A stretch of 64,000 nucleotides of DNA from Cryomorpha sp963836915 (GTDB lineage Bacteria > Bacteroidota > Bacteroidia > Flavobacteriales_D > Cryomorphaceae), in the NCBI GenBank assembly GCA_963836915.1, contig CAWILH010000002.1, positions 1,922,001 to 1,986,000 on the forward strand, given 5' to 3'. Within the stretch, counting starts at the first letter, position 1. Every line of letters begins with the position of its first letter. The position numbers and the translations under genes were made by a program. The notes beneath the pieces were generated by a model. That model was not told the origin of the DNA and did no database searches. It worked only from the letters and a program-made list of their open reading frames with translations. Shown here one piece after another: positions 1 to 9,590 of the stretch.

Positions 1-568
1 CATCAAAATCTTTTTGGTCGTGCACGATGCCTGCGCCTGCTCCCCCGAGGGTATAGCTGGAGCGGATGCAAAGGGGGAACCCAAATCTCTGGGCTATTTC
101 TTTCCCTTCCAGAAATGAATTGGCTGTAGCCTGCGGCGCCATCGGTATATCGATCTCGGCCATGAGCTTGCGGAAGGCTTCCCGATTTTCGGTCACATCA
201 ATGGCGTGGATATCCACACCTATCATGCGCACACCATACTTCTCCCATATTCCGAGCTCATCGCATTTTATAGCGAGATTCAGCGCGGTCTGCCCGCCCA
301 TAGTCGGCAGCACGGCATCGATATTATGTCGCTCAAGGATCTCGATGATCGACTCTGGTTCGAGCGGTTTTAAGTATACATTATCGGCCACTACCTTATC
401 GGTCATGATGGTGGCAGGATTTGAATTGATCAATGTCACCTTGATGCCTTCTTCGCGAAGGGAGCGGGAAGCTTGAGAACCCGAATAATCAAATTCACAG
501 GCTTGACCTATTACGATTGGGCCGCTACCGATTATAAGTACGGAGCGTATGCTGGCATCTTTTGGCAT
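1..568 (-). CDS. carB: carbamoyl-phosphate synthase large subunit, N-terminal part
   Basis: CarB makes carbamoyl phosphate from ammonia (delivered from glutamine by CarA), bicarbonate and two ATP, feeding arginine and pyrimidine synthesis in the cytoplasm. The reverse strand starts with ATG at 568-566 and reads MPKDASIRS, then VLIIGSGPIVIGQACEFDYS, the signature N-terminus of CarB (ATP-grasp pre-domain). It continues with the typical segment INSNPATIMTDK. Only about 189 codons lie in the window and the gene runs off the left edge. No frame break is seen. A plus-strand frame over the same bases is antisense shadow. Upstream on the minus strand lies a gene-poor stretch with REP relics, so any promoter lies in 569-890. 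Confidence 0.95.
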   Translation of the reverse strand, partial: MPKDASIRSVLIIGSGPIVIGQACEFDYSGSQASRSLREEGIKVTLINSNPATIMTDKVVADNVYLKPLEPESIIEILERHNIDAVLPTMGGQTALNLAIKCDELGIWEKYGVRMIGVDIHAIDVTENREAFRKLMAEIDIPMAPQATANSFLEGKEIAQRFGFPLCIRSSYTLGGAGAGIVHDQKDFD

Positions 569-894
569 GAGGGTATTTTAAATTTGGAAAAGGAGAAGAA
601 GCGGCTAACCAAGCGGTTGAAAAGAGAATAGCTAAATGTGCCGGTAGATTGCTTCATTTAGTCCGCAAAACTAGTCGAATTTTCATTTTTTCATGCCTTG
701 GAAGTGCCTAGAAGTGGCAGAGTTTTTCCACAATAGTGGATTATTTGGTGTTTTTTCAGCGCACTTCGGCAGTTGAAATTGGAGCAGGACATCGGCGGTT
801 CTTGACTTACTTTATTCCCAACGAAGTAATTCCAAGACCGATATACCCAGGCTGCGGCTAAACCGATGGAATAAGCGTATACCAAAACTGCGAA
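569..894. other. intergenic stretch without a recognisable gene
   Basis: No supported gene. A 94-codon reading frame on the minus strand (691-975) has no recognisable motif and ends inside a REP relic, so it is not called. The segment should contain the carB promoter and leader, but I see no clear TAnnTTTG box. Confidence 0.5.
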
Positions 895-1093
895 CCGAAC
901 GGAGGTAAACTGTTTCTCATTTAAAACTGGTAAGTGGATCAGACCCCACGGGTCTAGAAGTGGCTTATATTCCAATGACTTAAATCTAAGGCCGATATAC
1001 CTAAACTGTAAACCGAACGGGGGAAAACTGTTTCTCGTTTAAAACTGGCAAGTGAATCAGACCCCGTGGGTCTCCAAGACCCGCGGGGTCTAG
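895..1093. repeat. REP relics and a partial direct duplication upstream of the RAYT gene
   Basis: Two related blocks (about 895-960 and 1012-1093) share the text ACCGAACGG, AAACTGTTTCTC, TTTAAAACTGG and then ATCAGACCCC. The first ends in a half REP (CCCCACGGGTCT). The second ends in a full paired REP: GTGGGTCT, a CCA spacer, then AGACCCGCGGGGTCT. These are the same palindromes that make up the array at 1849-3745, so the RAYT gene is flanked by its presumed substrate on both sides. Confidence 0.8.
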
Positions 1094-1215
1094 ACCTAAA
1101 CGACGATTGTCAAGTAAATTTAGTACCGGTAACGAAAACCCTATCGGTCCCTTCGCTTTTTAAACGTATTATTGACCTTATCCTGTTGCTCTCTGTCAAT
1201 GCAAACCAAACGATA

Positions 1216-1776
1216 ATGAAATACGAACCCATACGCCCGGGATACTATTACCATATTTATAACCAAGGAATCAATAAGGATGATATTTTTCTAGAACCAA
1301 GAAACTATCCCTATTTCCTATCCTTGGTTGATCGATTCCTTTTACCGACTTGCGAAATATTTGCGTATTGCTTAATGACCAATCATTTCCACATTCTCTT
1401 GAAGACAAGTGAATCTTCAAGCGAAAAAATACTATCACATGCCTTTTCAAACCTTTTCAACGCTTATGCTAAAAGTATAAATAAGGCAACCGGGCGATCT
1501 GGAACTTTCTTCAAAAGCCCTTTCAAACGAAAGCGCCTAGAAAATGAAAAGTACCTTATGAACCTGATACTATACATACACCTAAACCCAACCCATCACG
1601 GGCTGACGATCAATTTCAGGGATTATATTCATTCTTCTTTCAGGAGCTACTTCTCGAAAAAGCCGTCGAAATTAAACCGTGAGTTCGTTTTAAATCTATT
1701 CGATGGTGAAGCAAATTTGGAATACATGCATGGGGTTAGGCAACCGGAGCTCGGTGAAGAACTTACTTTTGAGTGA
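1216..1776 (+). CDS. REP-associated tyrosine transposase (RAYT, Y1/HUH family)
   Basis: A single-strand DNA endonuclease of the IS200-like Y1 family that is thought to move or maintain REP palindromes. ATG at 1216 gives 186 residues. An upstream start at 1066 is rejected because it would translate through a REP sequence. N-terminal YYYHIYNQGINKDDIF matches the family start. The metal-binding HUH-type motif is seen in CLMTNHFHILLK (about residues 55-66), followed by the helix with FNAYAKSINKATGRSGTFF, which carries the likely catalytic tyrosine, and the conserved NLILYIHLNPTHHGL block. The length fits RAYTs. There are no terminal inverted repeats of an autonomous IS. Full and partial copies of its presumed substrate lie on both sides, the usual REPtron arrangement. 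The gene looks intact. Confidence 0.9.
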   Translation: MKYEPIRPGYYYHIYNQGINKDDIFLEPRNYPYFLSLVDRFLLPTCEIFAYCLMTNHFHILLKTSESSSEKILSHAFSNLFNAYAKSINKATGRSGTFFKSPFKRKRLENEKYLMNLILYIHLNPTHHGLTINFRDYIHSSFRSYFSKKPSKLNREFVLNLFDGEANLEYMHGVRQPELGEELTFE

Positions 1777-1848
1777 TTGCTTAGTTCTACCTAATTGCGA
1801 TAAGTGAAGATATATAAATCGTAGACGGGAAGAGCTAGATTAATTGCC

Positions 1849-3745
1849 GGATCAGACCCCGCGGAGCTAGATTTAGCTTATGTTGAATGCAAAGCAGAGC
1901 AAATTCGGAGAATCTTAAACCGACAGCTGGATCAGACCCCACGGGTCTTGGAGACCCCCGGGGTCGAGACTTAGAATCAAGCAATAAGCCAAATCAATAA
2001 TTCATATCCCGGGTAAGCTAGGATATGCTATTAGTCCCTTGACCGAAAATCAAATCAGACCCCGGGGGTCTCCAAGACCCGTGGGGTCTAAACACACATC
2101 GAATCCAGCATCTAGAACCTTCTACTCATAGATAGATCAAACCGTTCAAACCGCACTGATCATTATATTTTTCAAAATTCATCTCGGATCAGACCCCACG
2201 GGTCTTGGAGACCCCCGGGGTCGCGACTTGGAATCAAGCAATAAGCCAAATCAATAATTCATATCCCGGGTAAGCTAGGATATGCTATTAGTCCCTTGAC
2301 CGAAAATCAAATCAGACCCCGGGGGTCTCTAAGACCCGTGGGGTCTAAACACACATCGAATCCAGCATCTAGAACCTTCTACTCATAGATAGATCAAACC
2401 GTTCAAACCGCACTGATCATTACATTTTTCAAAATTCATCTCGGATCAGACCCCACGGGTCTTGGAGACCCCCGGGGTCGCGACTTAGAATCAAGCAATA
2501 AGCCAAATCAATAATTCATATCCCGGGTAAGCTAGGATATGCTATTAGTCCCTTGACCGAAAATCAAATCAGACCCCGGGGGTCTCTAAGACCCGTGGGG
2601 TCTAAACACACATCGAATCCAGCATCTAGAACCTTCTACTCATAGATAGATCAAACCGTTCAAACCACACTGATCATTATTTTTTTCAAAATTCATCTCG
2701 GATCAGACCCCACGGGTCTTGGAGACCCCCGGGGTCGCGACTTGGAATCAAGCAATAAGCCAAATCAATAATTCAGATCCCGGGTAAGTTAGGATATGCT
2801 ATTAGTCCCTTGACCGAAAATCGGATCAGACCCCACGGGTCTTGGAGACACCCTGGGACTAAACCCCGCTAAATGCGGCATTCAAATTGATCTCAATCAA
2901 TCACTAATCAAACTGGTCACGCCGCACGATCAGTGGATTTTCAACATACATTTTAATCTGACACCAAGGGTCTCCAAGACCCGTGGGGTCTAAACACACA
3001 TCGAATCCAGCATCTAGAACCTTCTACTCATAGATAGATCAAACCGTTCAAACCACACTGATCATTATTTTTTTCAAAATTCATCTCGGATCAGACCCCA
3101 CGGGTCTTGGAGACCCCCGGGGTCGAGACTTAGAATCAAGCAATAAGCCAAATCAATAATTCATATCCCGGGTAAGCTAGGATATGCTATTAGTCCCTTG
3201 ACCGAAAATCAAATCAGACCCCGGGGGTCTCTAAGACCCGTGGGGTCTAAACACACATCGAATCCAGCATCTAGAACCTTCTACTCATAGATAGATCAAA
3301 CCGTTCAAACCGCACTGATCATTATATTTTTCAAAATTCATCTCGGATCAGACCCCACGGGTCTTGGAGACCCCCGGGGTCGCGACTTGGAATCAAGCAA
3401 TAAGCCAAATCAATAATTCATATCCCGGGTAAGCTAGGATATGCTATTAGTCCCTTGACCGAAAATCAAATCAGACCCCGGGGGTCTCTAAGACCCGTGG
3501 GGTCTAAACACACATCGAATCCAGCATCTAGAACCTTCTACTCATAGATAGATCAAACCGTTCAAACCGCACTGATCATTACATTTTTCAAAATTCATCT
3601 CGGATCAGACCCCACGGGTCTTGGAGACCCCCGGGGTCGCGACTTGGAATCAAGCAACGAACCAAATCGATCATTTATAAAACTGGGTAAGCTAGGATAC
3701 GCTATTAGTCCCTTGACCGAAAATCGGATGAGACCCCGGGGTCAA
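1849..3745. repeat. REP/BIME tandem array, 257-bp period
   Basis: About fifteen paired REP palindromes in alternating orientation. One form reads AGACCCCGGGGGTCT, a short CCA/CTA spacer, then AGACCCGTGGGGTCT. The other is its inverted version, beginning GGATCAGACCCCACGGGTCT. The inverted form starts at 1929, 2186, 2443, 2700, 3088, 3345 and 3602. The spacing is exactly 257 bp except for one 388-bp step (257 plus 131) that contains a hybrid unit at 2821-2960. Linkers are nearly identical between units, including AAGCAATAAGCCAAATC and CATCGAATCCAGCATCTAG. This indicates recent unit amplification, not independent insertions. No coding potential. Confidence 0.92.
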
Positions 3746-3826
3746 AAAGAACTATACTAAAATAAATGTTCCGCTAAAAACCTAAACGCAACCTTCCTTT
3801 CAAAATACCCTAAATTCGCTCCGCGT

Positions 3827-4654
3827 ATGCAGCTGAGCACATTTCAATTCAAGGGACTTTCGATGAATTATGCCCGATGGGGCGAAGGGGAGCACGCGCT
3901 ACTAGCCTTCCACGGTTTTGGCAGGAGCCAAAAGGACTTTCAGACTTTTACCGCTCCCCTTAGCAAGGTCTTTAGCATCTATGCTTTCGATATTTTTTTT
4001 CACGGTGGCAGCCATATCGGCGATCGATCAGTAGATCAGAGTCCGCTGAAACCGGAAGAGCTCGCCGCGTTCATACAATCTTTTTTTGACAGGGAAGGCA
4101 TTGATAAAGCTGCGCTAATGGGCTATAGCCTTGGTGGCCGAATCGCAATGAAGATTGCAGAACTACTTCCCGATAAAGTAAGCCAGCTTTTCTTGATTGC
4201 TCCCGATGGCCTGATCGTAGATCGCTGGTACGCGCTCTTCAGCCATTATGCAATGGGCAGGTCGGCTTTCCGCTTCTTTATCCGGAATAATGTTGCTCTT
4301 TTCAAGACCCTCACTGCGATCGTCGGTTTAAGGCTTATCAGCAAAAAGCGCGGGAATTTTATTCGCGGTCAGATCAAGACGAATGAGCTTCAAGAAAAGG
4401 TTTATAAGGTTTGGACTTTCCTTAGGTTTATTGAACCTGACCAAAGAGAGCTGGCTTCGCAGCTCCAACATCATGGAATTGCCGCTTACACCTTCTTTGG
4501 TAAGTACGACTCGATCATCCCAAGCAAAAATGCAAAACGATTAAAAGCGCTCCTTCCCGAAATGAATATCCACATTTTGGAAAGCGGCCACAATATGCTG
4601 ACTTTAAAAAACATAGAAGCAATTTTGAAGAATGGGTGGATCAAACCATTGTGA
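3827..4654 (+). CDS. alpha/beta hydrolase
   Basis: A 275-residue single-domain alpha/beta hydrolase with no signal peptide, so probably cytoplasmic. Oxyanion region LLAFHGFGRS lies at about residues 25-34. The nucleophile elbow is GYSLGG with Ser101. The likely acidic residue is in FFGKYDSIIP and the catalytic His in ESGHNML near the end, so the triad looks complete. The substrate cannot be told from sequence; esterase, lipase-like or C-C hydrolase activity are all possible. It starts with ATG at 3827, about 80 bp after the REP array. It stands alone, with a long gene-poor stretch following. A minus-strand frame at its end is shadow. Confidence 0.85.
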   Translation: MQLSTFQFKGLSMNYARWGEGEHALLAFHGFGRSQKDFQTFTAPLSKVFSIYAFDIFFHGGSHIGDRSVDQSPLKPEELAAFIQSFFDREGIDKAALMGYSLGGRIAMKIAELLPDKVSQLFLIAPDGLIVDRWYALFSHYAMGRSAFRFFIRNNVALFKTLTAIVGLRLISKKRGNFIRGQIKTNELQEKVYKVWTFLRFIEPDQRELASQLQHHGIAAYTFFGKYDSIIPSKNAKRLKALLPEMNIHILESGHNMLTLKNIEAILKNGWIKPL

Positions 4655-5344
4655 TATCGAAAACCCAGGATCAATATAACGGACTGAAAATTTTACTGTT
4701 CTAGAGCTATTCTCATTTCGAGGTAAATATAAACACCTGAGTAGAGATAAACATGTCATCATGAAAATCGGGAATTGAATTGCGCAATTTCACCTTTGAG
4801 AAAATTTTCTCCAAAGCAGTGATCCTGATAGATCTGCTGCAGAGCTTATTTCTGGAGCGGAAAAAGTAATAATATGACAAAATACAAACCGTGTGGAATA
4901 TGTTTCCTTTGAAAATACTCGGAATGGGTTTTCATCCGAGAATGCTGCTACGTGAACTGGTTCCATATGAAAACTTCAACCTGAATTTGGCTTTGATCAG
5001 CCGAAATGCTAAGAGACCAATACCATTTTGAAGAGAAACAAAACAAACAACATCATTTCACAACGACTATTATAATTTTGACTCTGAAAATGTAAATCCC
5101 AAATTATAGATTGTATTTCATAATATATACTGGCTCAATTTCCAAGGTTTCACACCTGAAATTGATCGCATTGAATAAGAACTGTGAAACATTTTTTTTG
5201 AGCTTTTCAACTTATAAATGTTAGTACTTCATAAATAATCGTTCATACCATAAAGTATATATTTATCTGAATTTTAGTTATTTAAAGTCACCATTCACTA
5301 AAAAAAAGTATATTGAGTGCGTCTTATTAATCTGGCCAAATTAG
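4655..5344. other. gene-poor AT-rich stretch
   Basis: About 690 bp without a supported reading frame, RNA gene or clear repeat. Base composition is more AT-rich than the hydrolase upstream. It may be the decayed remainder of the secreted-protein gene whose 3' part survives at 5345-6013, but I find no readable homologous frame. Confidence 0.5.
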
Positions 5345-6013
5345 TTGACTCCGTTAACCAACTTTAAAATTCACTCAATCAATTTAACCATAAAACTAAA
5401 AAGTATTTATCCGGATGAATGGCAGACCTGGATACCTAATCATGCGAGGGGTGCAGCTGAACTTGAGGCTTACCCAGGCAATTATTTAATTTATGGTTCT
5501 TTTAGCCATTACAATGACACTATACAACCCTGTATTGCTGTAGTTAATGAAAATGGAATAATTCAGGATAATTTCTTTCAAGGACAAGGTGCTACTGAGC
5601 ATTATCCCTTTGATGATACAGATGATTATATTCACCCTGCGGTTTCTGTGATAGAACAAGTTGAAAATGGAGATCTACTGGTAGGAGGCGCTTTTAGCGA
5701 GTTTATGAGTGAAACACATCATAGCGTAGTAAAACTTAAGCTGGGTACTGTTGGTGTAGATAAGCGGAATAAAAAAATTGAGCTTGGTTTATATCCCAAT
5801 CCAGCTTTTCAAATACTACATATATCAATGCCAAGTGGTATTATCACGTCGGGATTAATATACGATACTGTTGGAAAGCAGGTGCTTAATTTCTCTTTTA
5901 ATAATAATGAAGCCCTCATTGATGTTAGCAAACTTGAACCTGGTATTTACTTTGTAAAAGTGCAATTGGAGAATGGGCGGACGGGTTTAAGGAAATTTGT
6001 GAAAGCGAGATAA
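5345..6013 (+). pseudogene. C-terminal fragment of a T9SS-secreted delta-60-like repeat protein
   Basis: The frame opens with TTG right after a stop and has no signal peptide, although its C-terminus is a T9SS type A sorting domain (LYPNPAFQILHIS ... IYDTVGKQVLNFSFNN ... LEPGIYFVKVQLENG ... LRKFVKAR). A protein with this domain must cross the inner membrane, so the 5' part is probably lost. The middle has two delta-60-like repeats: NYLIYGSFSHYNDT followed by VVNENG, and VSVIEQVENGDLLVGGAF. These are typical of cell-surface proteins. An alternative is that a short secreted protein starts from an unseen start, but no hydrophobic leader exists in this frame. Confidence 0.7.
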
Positions 6014-6084
6014 GCGGAATTTTAGACAACAAATAAATTTTAGGCTTTGTATCTTTATCAATGCACAGCCAAATTCGTGAAAAC

Positions 6085-7162
6085 ATGAGAACATCTATAC
6101 TATTAATCTTTTCTTTCTTCCTTACAGTAGCGGCTCTTGGTCAAGACTGGCAACCAATATATTTAAATGAAACGTTGAATTACCAATCTGCAGCCAATTC
6201 AGATCAACCTATTGGAATTTTCGCGAGCGATTTGTCTAATTTTTCCGATTCTTCTAATGTCAGAATAGTTCTCGATACCGATACATCAAACGAATGTTCC
6301 TGCGAGACTACTTGTTTTCTTTTAAAAGCAGGCTACTTGCAAAGTTATATAGCTTATCTCGAAAATGGTGTTGTGGCATTTCAGAATCCTGATACATTCT
6401 ATATTCACACGCAAGCCAATCTTGGTGATTCATGGGTTTTTAAAATAGATTCATTAGGTAACGATGAGACTGCAACTATCACATCTGTTTCAGTTTCCGA
6501 AATACTTGGCGAACCGGATAGTTTAAAAACAATTAGTTTAAGTAATGAAGAAGAAATTCAACTTTCGAAAAATCATGGTATTACAAAATGGATTAGTGCA
6601 ACCGATTGTTGAGCACCCCTAAATGGTCGGACACGATTACGGAAAGAAATTCGTAATCGTGTCCGACCATTTAGGGGTGCTCAACATATTGCCAGGAGAA
6701 ATTCTTGCGACTCCAGATCCGTTATTTATCGCAGACAGAAGTGGTTTGAAAATAGCAGCAGAAGGTCTTGGGGTTATAGCTTTTTATGGTCAAATGTGGT
6801 ATGGCATTGAAATTACAGTTGAGTATAATGCCGTAATGACGGGTTATAAAAAAGGAGAAGAGACTTTTGGGTATCTGCCTTCCATAGATACGCTAATGAG
6901 CGTCGGGATACCAAACCGAGCCAATCAACTTAATTTTTCAGTTTATCCAAATCCAGCCAGTAGCGTCGTTCAGGTTGTTTTGCCAACTTCAGATTTTGGT
7001 CAAGTGAGATTGCTTGATATTTCTGGTAGGGAGTTGTTTAAAATGCCAATTAATTCAGAAAAAGTAGAAATTGATACACGAAAATATCCACAAGGTATTT
7101 ATTTTATTCGCGTAGCAACTCAAAATGGGATAGGAATTAAAAAGATTATTATTTCCAGATAA
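6085..7162 (+). pseudogene. T9SS-secreted protein gene split by an IS-end palindrome
   Basis: The first part (6085-6612) begins MRTSILLIFSFFLTVAALGQ, a clear signal peptide. An upstream ATG at 6061 is less likely because it would put a charged stretch before the leader. The frame stops at TGA 6610-6612, created by an inserted 80-bp palindrome (6607-6686). The second part resumes in another frame at about 6687 (NILPGEILATPDPLF). It ends in a T9SS type A sorting domain (FSVYPNPASSVVQVV ... LLDISGRELF ... YPQGIYFIRVATQNG). The frame offset between the halves is 1 modulo 3, consistent with an inserted block of 76 or 79 bp. The mature domain is not recognised. Before the insertion this was one surface or secreted protein of about 330 residues. 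Confidence 0.85.
6607..6686. mobile_element. 80-bp palindrome built from two IS3-family left ends
   Basis: Two 35-bp arms starting TGTTGAGCACCCCTAAATGG and ending ATTACG surround a 10-bp centre (GAAAGAAATT). The arms pair perfectly. The first 51 bp are identical to the left end of the IS3-family element at 54821. No transposase lies between the arms and no clear target duplication is seen. It is therefore an IS relic or a small non-autonomous derivative, inserted in a T9SS protein gene. Confidence 0.9.
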
Positions 7163-7449
7163 GTTGTTTTGTAGCGCTAAGGAAAATCTGGGTTATACCT
7201 AAACCCAACAAATCTTAAAAAACACTACTTTCATCATAAGAGATTCAAAAATACATTACGCCAATCAACATTACCATAAAAATCGGGAACCTATTTCCCA
7301 ATTTTATGGAAAATAAGAATGGTTGAAATGAACACTCAGAAAAACATGGGCTGAAAGAAGTGAGAACTTAAACCTACCCATCATTCAACAAAAAAAGGCG
7401 GCTCATTATAAAAATGAAGCGGCTAAAATGATTTTTTGAGCTAAGATTA

Positions 7450-7608
7450 CTATCGCTTATGCAATTTATTGTCAGAAACGGTCAGCTTCTTACGTCCTTT
7501 CTTTCGGCGAGAAGCCAATACGGCCCTACCTGTAGGCGAAGACATGCGCTCTCTGAATCCGTGCTTATTGCGTCGCTTTCTGTTGGAAGGTTGAAATGTT
7601 CTTTTCAT
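7450..7608 (-). CDS. rpmH: 50S ribosomal protein L34
   Basis: Ribosomal protein L34 of the large subunit. The reverse strand from ATG at 7608 reads MKRTFQPSNRKRRNKHGFRE, continues with RMSSPTGRAVLASRRKKGRKKL and ends LHKR: 52 residues. This is the full, highly basic L34 sequence with the invariant KRTFQPS start. It lies divergently from the ABC exporter gene, with about 140 bp between the two starts. I see no neighbouring rnpA in the window. 7163-7449 downstream holds no gene. Confidence 0.97.
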   Translation of the reverse strand: MKRTFQPSNRKRRNKHGFRERMSSPTGRAVLASRRKKGRKKLTVSDNKLHKR

Positions 7609-7725
7609 GAGTATAGGTATAATACGTTATAAAAACGGAGCGCAAAAATAGGTTTTTTTTCCGGTTCTCAAAACCTTGATTTAAAATAAAACAATTCCAT
7701 GACCGAGCCTTTAACTTGCAGGCCG

Positions 7726-7733
7726 TACCTTTG
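7726..7733 (+). promoter_or_regulatory. TAnnTTTG promoter box for the ABC exporter gene
   Basis: TACCTTTG fits the Bacteroidota -7 consensus and lies 14 bp before the ATG at 7748. A -33 TTG at the usual 18-20 bp distance is not obvious. Confidence 0.5.
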
Positions 7734-7747
7734 CCCAAATTTTTGGA

Positions 7748-9541
7748 ATGAAAGGGAAAGAAGGAAGCGACAAAGAAAAGAAAAAACGTTTCTCCATTGG
7801 CGAAGCATTGAGCATCTTCAGGTTCATAAAGCCCTATTCCGGCACCTTCACCATTGGCTTTATCTTTTTGATCCTTAGTAGTCTTACAGGTCTGCTCTTT
7901 CCTTATTTTCTAGGGCAGCTCATTGGCAACGATGGCCCAGTAGAACCAAAGGAAGCTCTACTCAACTTCGACTCGATAGATCAGATCATCACCGCACTGC
8001 TCATTGTTTTTACCAGTCAGGCCGTATTTTCCTTCCTGCGCATCGTGCTTTTTACGCGCGTTACCGAGAGTGCCTTAATGGACATCCGAAAGCAGGCCTT
8101 CTCTAAGCTCGTCACCGCCCCACTCTCCTATTATAACCGCAATAAAGTGGGCGAACTGACCAGCCGCATAGCTACCGATGTCACCCAGTTGCAGACCACT
8201 TTTAACACCACCATCGCCGAATTTGTGCGGCAGGTGATCACCATCGTGGTTGGAATAGCAGCACTCGTATGGCTCTCACCGCGCCTTGCCTTGGTCATGC
8301 TCAGCGTGATACCTGCCGTGGCGATCATCGCAGTAATCTTTGGACGCTATATCCGTAAGCTCTCAAAGTTGGCACAAAATGCCGCCGCCACTTCCAATGG
8401 TATTCTCGAAGAAGCCATGCAGGGGATTCAAAACGTGAAGTCTTTCACCAATGAGTTTTTTGAGATGGCGCGTTACCGCAAAAGTGTTGGAGAGATTAAG
8501 TCATTGGCCATCAAGGGTTCTATCTGGCGCGGGGTATTTGTATCCTTCATCATACTTTGTTTATTCGGTTCTATCGTCTTTGTGATCTGGCAGGGGGTTC
8601 TGCTTACGCAAAAAGGCGAGTTGCCCCAATCGGCTTTCATCTCATTCATCCTGTATACCATTTTCCTTGGCGCATCTATTGGTGCGCTTCCCGATTTATA
8701 TGCGGGTATCCAAAAAGCCATCGGTGCCACCGAAAATCTCATGGAGATCATCGGGCTGGATGCCGAAAACATTACGGAGCAGAGAGAACCACAGCGATTC
8801 AAAGGAAACCTGAAAGTAGAGCATCTTCGCTTTCACTACGAAAACCGTGATAAAAGTCCGGTTCTTAAAAACATCAATTTTGAAGTCTCCCGCGGCGAAC
8901 AGCTTGCAATCGTAGGCCCTTCGGGTGCGGGCAAGTCGACCTTGATCTCATTGATCCTGCGATTTTACGATCCCACTGCCGGAAGAATACTTATTGATGA
9001 CAAACCGATCGAAGAATATGATCTAAGCGCCTACCGCTCTCAATTTGCATTGGTGCCGCAGGAAGTGCTATTGTTTAATGGTACCATCAGGGAGAATATC
9101 GCTTATGGAAATCCCGAAGCTTCGGAAGAAGAGATCATGGATGCCGCCCGGCAGGCCAATGCATTTATATTTATCGAATCCTTTCCCGAGCAGTTTGACA
9201 CCCTCGTAGGCGAGCGCGGGGTGCAGCTCAGCGGTGGTCAGCGCCAGCGCATTGCGATAGCCCGGGCAGTGCTGCGCGATCCGGCCATCCTTATCCTTGA
9301 TGAAGCTACTTCATCGCTCGATTCGGAGTCGGAGCATCTTGTGCAGCAAGCTTTGGAGCAATTGATGAAGAACCGAACCAGCATCGTAATAGCGCACCGG
9401 TTCAGCACCATTCGCAAAGCCAATAAAATAGTAGTCCTTGAGAATGGTGAGATTATAGAATCTGGAAATCACGATGAGCTGATTGCTGTAAGTGGCGGTC
9501 TTTATCAGAAATTGCAACAGATGCAAAGTTTGGAGGCGTAA
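7748..9541 (+). CDS. ABC exporter, fused permease and ATPase (MsbA-like)
   Basis: A 597-residue half-transporter that dimerises in the inner membrane to export lipids, drugs or peptides. Residues about 25-325 are a type-1 exporter transmembrane domain with six helices (for example FTIGFIFLILSSLTGLLFPY). The coupling and intracellular loop region includes YYNRNKVGELTSRIATDV. The ATPase domain from about 345 has Walker A VGPSGAGKSTLISLI, Q-loop QEVLLFNGTIRENIAYG, signature VQLSGGQRQRIAIARA, Walker B ILILDEATSSLD and the H-loop IVIAHRFSTI. It is complete and in frame. The substrate cannot be assigned; MsbA-like lipid export is the most common role of this architecture in Bacteroidota. It sits between rpmH (divergent) and rsmG (convergent). 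Confidence 0.93.
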   Translation: MKGKEGSDKEKKKRFSIGEALSIFRFIKPYSGTFTIGFIFLILSSLTGLLFPYFLGQLIGNDGPVEPKEALLNFDSIDQIITALLIVFTSQAVFSFLRIVLFTRVTESALMDIRKQAFSKLVTAPLSYYNRNKVGELTSRIATDVTQLQTTFNTTIAEFVRQVITIVVGIAALVWLSPRLALVMLSVIPAVAIIAVIFGRYIRKLSKLAQNAAATSNGILEEAMQGIQNVKSFTNEFFEMARYRKSVGEIKSLAIKGSIWRGVFVSFIILCLFGSIVFVIWQGVLLTQKGELPQSAFISFILYTIFLGASIGALPDLYAGIQKAIGATENLMEIIGLDAENITEQREPQRFKGNLKVEHLRFHYENRDKSPVLKNINFEVSRGEQLAIVGPSGAGKSTLISLILRFYDPTAGRILIDDKPIEEYDLSAYRSQFALVPQEVLLFNGTIRENIAYGNPEASEEEIMDAARQANAFIFIESFPEQFDTLVGERGVQLSGGQRQRIAIARAVLRDPAILILDEATSSLDSESEHLVQQALEQLMKNRTSIVIAHRFSTIRKANKIVVLENGEIIESGNHDELIAVSGGLYQKLQQMQSLEA

Positions 9542-9590
9542 TGAGAAAAACCCATTGATCTTAATTTAACTTAGATGCTGTGCTCTCTTT

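Noticed and set aside
691..975. 94-codon minus-strand frame
   Set aside because: No motif and no similarity I can see; its start lies in a REP relic.
1849..3745. Regular repeats considered as a CRISPR array
   Set aside because: The unit is 257 bp with conserved linkers and inverted REP pairs. There are no short direct repeats with unique spacers, and no cas genes nearby.
7390..7440. Possible rpmH terminator (GGCGGCTCAT ... AAGCGGC)
   Set aside because: The arms do not pair well enough in the required orientation.
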